DNA of 64,000 nt. It comes from Austropuccinia psidii. Taxonomy: Eukaryota > Basidiomycota > Pucciniomycetes > Pucciniales > Sphaerophragmiaceae. Where the stretch lies: NCBI GenBank assembly GCA_023105745.1, contig JALGQZ010000009.1:36322409-36386408 (forward strand). Direction: 5' to 3'. The position numbers were made by a program, and so were the translations under genes. Below are positions 58,669-64,000 of the stretch, in pieces. The stretch's first letter is position 1. The number at the start of each line of letters is the position of its first letter. Below the pieces are notes generated by a model. It was not told where the DNA came from and did no database searches. It worked only from the letters and a program-made list of their open reading frames with translations.

Positions 58669-60464
58669 TGTGAGCCTTAGAGGTATTTTCATATACCCAA
58701 AAGACCACAAATAACAAAATAAGATATAAATATAAATAAAATAAATTTATTTATATTTTAAAAATGAAAATTAAAATCTAAATACAAAAATAAAAAATTT
58801 AATTATAATCTAAAAAAAAATTACATTAAATTTTAAAATTGTGAAAATGCATTTTTACTTGAAAAAATTAAGTAAAAATGAATTTTTGATAAAATCAATG
58901 AAATTAAAATATTTTTGGTAAAATGATACATAAAATATATTATAACTTTTTATCCAATAAATAAACTTAAGAAAATTACTTCACCATTGGATTCCTCATA
59001 AAAAAGAAGGTGGGGTCACCTCTGGGTAAAATTTCTGTAACTCAACTCTAAATAAGCTTAAATTAAGTTTTAGTATTTTCTGTACAAAAGTTGAGAATCC
59101 TCAAAACCTTATTTTAATTCACACCACATGTGGTGTTAACCAGCAATTTTTTTGCTAAAATTGACGTGTTGTGTGTAGTTTTGAAATTATGAGGAATTGA
59201 AGTATTTTCAATTGAAATGTCAAAATGTGCATGTGTATTGCATAAGTTAACTGTAATTTACATAGGAGGTATCAATTATTACAGTTGTGTACTGTAAAAC
59301 TCAATTGAATTTTATATTTGAATTACAAGTGTATTACATGATGAGGAATTGAAGAAAAAATAAATTGGAAAGATTAATTCTGGGGGGGGGGGGAAAGGTA
59401 CCCTAGCTCCAAGGGGGAGCCAGACCCCCAAAGTCCTTGCTGAAAGGCGTGTGAGGGCAAAATCCATGCAAAATTTCATCACTTTTGGCCTGGAATTGAG
59501 CCACAGGGTCTGTGACTCAATTGATGATGAGGTTTTGATACTAACCAGGGCAGTTTTAACTGTTACCAGGAGGGTAAAACTACCCTTAATTTAAAACAAT
59601 CTTGGTAAAAAAAATGTTAACTGGTTTCTACCCCTCTTACACACGTTATGAAGTGTTTTGAAGGATCTAGAGCAGGTATTACTATGGTAAAGGATGACTT
59701 AAGGGTCCAAAATGGCTAAAAATAGCAAAAAATGGCCAAAACCAGCCCTTTTTTGGTCTCAACCAGGGTTCAATGATGCCATAATTGAATTTTCTGTCTT
59801 CAGAGTGTTTTCCACGACTGACAAGAGTAAACTTTACTTTTGGAGTAAGAAAATTGATGCCTATAAGAGAATGTCTTCTTTGTCCCAATTTTCTCTTCAT
59901 GTTAAAATCTTTTCCTTTTATAATTAGTTTAAACACTGTCAAAACAATCAATAAATGATTCCAACCACCCTTTCCAAATCATTTTAAACCTTTTAACCAC
60001 GTGAAAAAAATCATTATAATCATTTTTACCCCTTGAACCACCCCATAAGTGAATTAAAGCATCTTTCATCACTGTTAACTTAGTTGCTTTGTTTCCAATT
60101 TCACTCTAATAACTTTTGGGTGTGTTTTCTCTTTAAATATCTTTTCAAAGACTCTGTTCTTTGATTAATTCCTTGCAGTTGCTTGCTCAATTAATTCCAA
60201 TTCAAATTGCTCTTGAAGAAATTTCTTTTGTAGCCTTAAATATCTCTTGTAGAGTATTTTGGATAAATTTTTATTGTTGGTCAAACAATAAATCTTTATA
60301 ATATTATTTTTTTATACTTATAAAGTTAAAAACAATAAAATTGGTGTGCTTTCTCTTAAAAATACTATTTCATACTATTTTTCAATTATATTTTACCTTA
60401 TACAAATTTTGAGGACAGGAAAATTACTTGATTTTCAATCAAAGTTTCATATCCACACCTTACA
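58669..60464 (+). repeat. Gypsy-2 3' LTR
   Basis: Starts TGTGAGCCTTAGAGGTATTTT, ends ATATCCACACCTTACA; 1796 bp. Visible substitutions and indels against the 5' LTR indicate an old pair or LTRs of different origin. Confidence 0.93.
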
Positions 60465-61249
60465 ATAATCATGGTTATGGGATATTATCCCATTGTAAGC
60501 TTTATTGGCCAAACTTTGAGATTTTGACCTTAAAACAGCCATAAATTTGTCACTTTTTGAGATATCAACATCAACGTTGGTTCAGTGTGTAGCACTGTAT
60601 GAGTTCTACACAATGGTACCTCATTTGATATGGTCATCATTCAATATGGCAAAGTTATGCTATATACAAGATTTCTGTACATATGCGTGTTTTGGGCAAA
60701 AAAGCTGTATTGGGCTTGTTTGCCTTATAACTTTCGTTCTAGATGGGATATGGCAGAATAAATTGCACCATCAGATAGCCCTGATTGTTCTTTTTCCAAA
60801 AGGACCCCACATTAGGTATCTCACACTAAAACTGTAGAAGTTAGATGAGAGGTGAATATCTTATTCACCCTTATTTGGCCTGAATTTGGCCATAACTTCT
60901 GTAATCCTGGTGCTAGCTCAGTTTGGATGATAACATTGGATAGCCCTGACTTAGAGCTTCATTTCTAATACCAATTTGATTGTGTTAAGTATCTTACTCT
61001 GTATCTCAGAGGAGAGGTGAAAATTAAGGTTAATGCTCAGCAACAACTTTGAGCAGGAATAACTTTGGTATTATTTGTCCTATGATTATGGGACTTGTAT
61101 ATTTGGAATGAGGTGAGTTTCCTCTTTGTTTTGATAACTTTTGAGCTAATTTGGCTCAGCTCCATGTTTTGGTGGTATCTTAGCTTTACCATTGGTTTAT
61201 GGTATTTGGCTGTCATGCCTGTGCTCTGGTTTTGAGTCACAGGCTGACA
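60465..61249. repeat. Repeat D, 5' end cut by Gypsy-2
   Basis: Begins ATAATCATGG directly after the LTR; in intact copies this is preceded by GACACCTC. It continues to AGTCACAGGCTGACA and aligns with 2866-3667 over its whole length. Confidence 0.85.
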
Positions 61250-61252
61250 CTT

Positions 61253-61880
61253 TGTCTGTTTGACACCTCATAATCATAGTTGTGGGATATTATCCCACAG
61301 CAAAGATGTATTGGCCTAATTGTGGGACTTTGACCTTAAAACTGCTATACCTTTGTCATTTTTTGAGATATTGAGCTCACAGTTGGCTCATTGTGTATTC
61401 CTGGATGAGATCTACACAATGGTACCTCATTTGGTATGGGTAATATTAAATATGGCAAAGCTATGCCATGTACAAGTTTTTTATTCAGATATATGATTTT
61501 ATAAATACTTGTATGGAGCTTGCTTGCCCATAACCTTTGTTCTAGATGATATATGGAGAAATGGAAGGCTACATCAGATAGCCCCAATTGTGCCCTTTCC
61601 AGAAAGACCCCACTTTAATATCTTACACTAAAATTGCAGAAGTTAGATGAGAGGTGAAAATAAAGTTTTATTCTTAGCAACAGCTTTGAGAAGGAATAAC
61701 TTTTTTATTCTTTGTCGTATGATAATGGGACTTTTATATTTGAAAAGAGGTGAGTTTCGTCTTTCTTTTGATACCTTTTGAGCTGATAAATGTCAGCTCC
61801 ATGTTTTGGTGGTATCTTGGCTTTACCATTGGTTCATGGTATTGGGCTGTCATGCTTGTGCTCTGGCTTCAAGTCACAGG
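61253..61880. repeat. Repeat D, second copy with internal deletion
   Basis: Starts TGTCTGTTTGACACCTC three bases (CTT) after the previous copy. It lacks about 180 bp present in the others, from one GAGAGGTGAA to the next, and is cut just before its end where the Gypsy-3 LTR begins. Confidence 0.83.
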
Positions 61881-63362
61881 CTATCAATTTCACTATTTGA
61901 TTCCTGATAAAAAAATATGGTGGGGTCACCTCTGGGTAAAATTTCTGTATCTCAACTCTGAAGAAGCTTAAATTGAATTTTTACTATTTTCTGTACAAAA
62001 GTTGAAAATCCTCAAAAAGTTAATTTAATTCAAATCACATGTGGTGTTAACCACAATTTTTGCGTTGAAATTGAGGTGTTGTGTAGTTTGAAAGTTATGA
62101 GGAATTGAAGTATTTTCAACTGGAATTTGAAAATGTATGCATGTATTACATAAGTGAACTTTAATTTACATACAAGGTATCAATTAATACAGTTGTGTAC
62201 TGTGAAAGCTGAATTGAATTACATATGTAAAATCACCAGGATAATACATGATGAGAAATTAAAAAAAAATTCAGAAAGATTGATTCTGGGGGGGAACAGG
62301 AATCTTGGCTCTAAGGGGGATCAAGTGCCCCAAATTCCTTGCCAACAGGTGTGAGATGGAAAAATCTACACCAACCTTTATCACCTTTGGCCTGGAATTG
62401 AGTCACAGGGTCTGTGTCTCAATTGATGATGAGGCTTTAATACTAACCAGGGCAGTTTTGACTGTTGCCAAGAGGGTAAAGCTAGCCTAAAGCTAAATAG
62501 ATGATAATAAAGACAGCTTTTAATGCCTTTGAAGTCTCTTACATGGATTCTGACATGTTTTGAAGGCTTAAAACCCTTATTACTATAGCAATGGCTGATT
62601 TGGGGGTCAAAAATGGCTAAAACAAGCCCTTATGGGGCTAAACCCCAGTTCAATGATGCCATAATTGGCTTTTCTGTTTTCTGATTGTTTTTAACAGCTG
62701 AGAAGAGGAAACTTTACTTTTGGAATAAGAAAATTGGTGGCTATCAAAGAATGTCTTCTTTGCCCCACTTTTCGCTTCATGTCAGAATATTTTCCTTTTA
62801 TAATTAGCTTAAACACTGTTAAACTAATCAATCAAATATTCCAACCACCCTTCTTGAATTATTAAAAAGCTTTTAACCACGTGAAAAAATCATTATAGTC
62901 ACTTTTTTTAACTTTTATAATTTTTTTTACCCTTGAACCACCCTATAAGTGAATTAAAGCATCTTTCATCACTGTTAACTTTGTCACTTTGTTTTCAAAT
63001 TCAATCTGGTAGCCTTTGTGTGTGTTTTCTGTTTAATAATATTTTTAAAAACTCTGTTCTTATATTAATCTCTTTTGTTTCTTTTCTCAATTAATTTCAA
63101 TTGAAATTGCGCTTGAAAAAATTTCTTCTATAGCCTAAAAAATCTTCTGTATAGTATTTTTGGAATACTTTTTATTGTTGGTAAAAAATAAATATTTATA
63201 ATATTATTTTTTTATTCTTATAAAGTTAAAAACAATAAATTTGGCGTGTTTTCTCCTAAAACCTCAATTCTTAACATTTTTAATCATATTGTACCTTATA
63301 CAAATTTTGAGGACAGGAAAAGTACTTGATTTTTAATCAAAGTTTCATATCCACACCTTACA
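61881..63362 (+). repeat. Gypsy-3 5' LTR, truncated
   Basis: Alignable with 48943-50754 from its TTCACCATTGGATTCCTC block onward; ends ATATCCACACCTTACA. Its first part is missing at the junction with repeat D. Confidence 0.9.
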
Positions 63363-63583
63363 TTTTGGAGCCCAGCCATGATATTTTACCTGTGATGTGT
63401 TTTTTGTAACTTTTTTAATCCTTTTTATATTGAAAAATTTCAAAAACTCATAAAAAATACTTACAATACAAAAAGTTCATAAAAAATGAAAACTTTTCAT
63501 ATTATGAGTGAGGCTTTATTTTTTCCTTTCTCTTTTTGAAAAACCTTTTTTTACTTAATTAATTGTTCTTATGATTAATTTCA

Positions 63584-64000
63584 GTGTCCGACAATGTGGA
63601 AAGAGAAGAAAATATTGAAACTGAATTGAAAGTAACTAGCATTATCTCTGAAAGTACTGTCAATTTTGAGCATGATAGTACTGTTATCATAACTGGGAAT
63701 AACCAACTAGAACCAGTTTCTTTCAAATTAATCAACTTGGACATAACTAATACCCTTCAGAAAGCAAAGAATTTGGCCAATATTAAGTTTTGGATGTAAA
63801 ATTACTATTTTTAAGCTTTTTACACATAATTATGCCTTCAACCAGATCAGGAGCCAGCTATAACCCCTAAAGCAGCTCTCAAAAAAGTTTTTAGATGTGA
63901 TTATGGCATAAGCCAATCAGTTGCAGAAGGAGGATGGTCAGTAAATGAATTCCAAACTAAAAAATTATGCCATTCTGAAGCTGATAATACTGCTTTACCT
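63584..64000 (+). pseudogene. Gypsy-3 start of 5' basic ORF (partial)
   Basis: After an acceptor-like AATTTCAG the frame reads VSDNVEREENIETELKV and continues to 63770, closely like Gypsy-2 exon 1 but without its ATG. The intron donor GTGAG of Gypsy-2 is TTAAG here, so splicing is probably lost. The exon 2 match resumes after CTTCAACCAG at about 63853, with a frameshift and stops before the window ends. Function as for the Gypsy-2 counterpart. Confidence 0.65.

Larger units (their letters stand above)
48943..60464 (+). mobile_element. Gypsy-2: Ty3/gypsy element with nested LTR, decayed
   Basis: 11.5 kb including a 1.5 kb nested solo LTR. Same architecture as Gypsy-1: LTRs, PBS-like site, spliced basic ORF, gag, pol with chromodomain-like tail, polypurine tract. 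Pol is homologous to Gypsy-1 over its whole length, but the LTRs are a distinct, related family. The flanks AACAC and ATAAT do not match: the left side lies in the LINE and the right side in repeat D, so the two ends were probably brought together by recombination. Confidence 0.94.
61881..64000 (+). mobile_element. Gypsy-3: third gypsy copy, 5' truncated, runs off window
   Basis: A Gypsy-2-family LTR lacking its first ~320 bp (61881-63362), then a PBS-like region and the start of the 5' basic ORF. The window ends inside the second exon region. Confidence 0.9.

Noticed and set aside
1..64000. CRISPR arrays, operons, phage or plasmid features
   Set aside because: No regularly spaced short repeats; genes have spliceosomal introns, so the DNA is eukaryotic nuclear.

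Overview
The window looks like nuclear DNA of a basidiomycete fungus with a very repeat-rich genome. A rust fungus (Pucciniales) fits best, but that placement is inference from style: two intron-dense host genes with 62-138 nt GT-AG introns, large AT-rich LTR retrotransposons, hAT elements and a LINE. No prokaryotic, organellar or CRISPR-like structure was seen. Only about 7.4 kb (20149-27550) holds host genes; nearly all the rest is mobile-element sequence or unassignable AT-rich sequence.

Layout. 1-5095: LTR fragments of two related families (B, C), one ~800 bp repeat (D) and unassigned sequence. 5101-15460: Gypsy-1, a complete Ty3/gypsy element with 1.9 kb LTRs, a perfect 5 bp target duplication and a decayed gag-pol ending in a chromodomain-like tail. 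15466-20148: AT-rich, no recognisable gene. 20149-23262 (minus): AFG2/Drg1-type double-AAA ATPase, nine exons, 835 aa. 25039-27550 (minus): DHA2-type MFS transporter, eleven exons including a 15 nt micro-exon, 549 aa. 28651-33306 (minus): Ty1/copia element with 238 bp LTRs, mildly decayed. 33835-41349 (minus): an old hAT element (hAT-2), split by a 137 bp minisatellite and by hAT-1 (35825-38612), which keeps TIRs, a perfect 8 bp target duplication and a nearly intact four-exon transposase. 42041-48942: a LINE with CCHC ORF1 and EN-RT-RNase H ORF2, interrupted by a reverse solo LTR of the Gypsy-1 family and cut by Gypsy-2. 48943-60464: Gypsy-2, whose gag carries a nested solo LTR (family B). 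60465-61880: two copies of repeat D. 61881-64000: a truncated third gypsy element running off the end.

The host genes do not form a functional unit: one acts in 60S ribosome maturation and the other is a membrane transporter. They share a strand and each has a TATA-like box about 200 bp upstream of the ATG.

The strongest whole-window signal is compositional. The gypsy elements and most flanking repeats have almost no CpG (two in the first 3000 bases by hand count), while the two genes, copia and hAT-1 have normal CpG. The most unusual gene-level signal is a spliced, lysine-rich ORF upstream of gag in the gypsy elements, with a GT-AG intron at the same relative place in both families and a -1 frame relation to the following gag reading frame.
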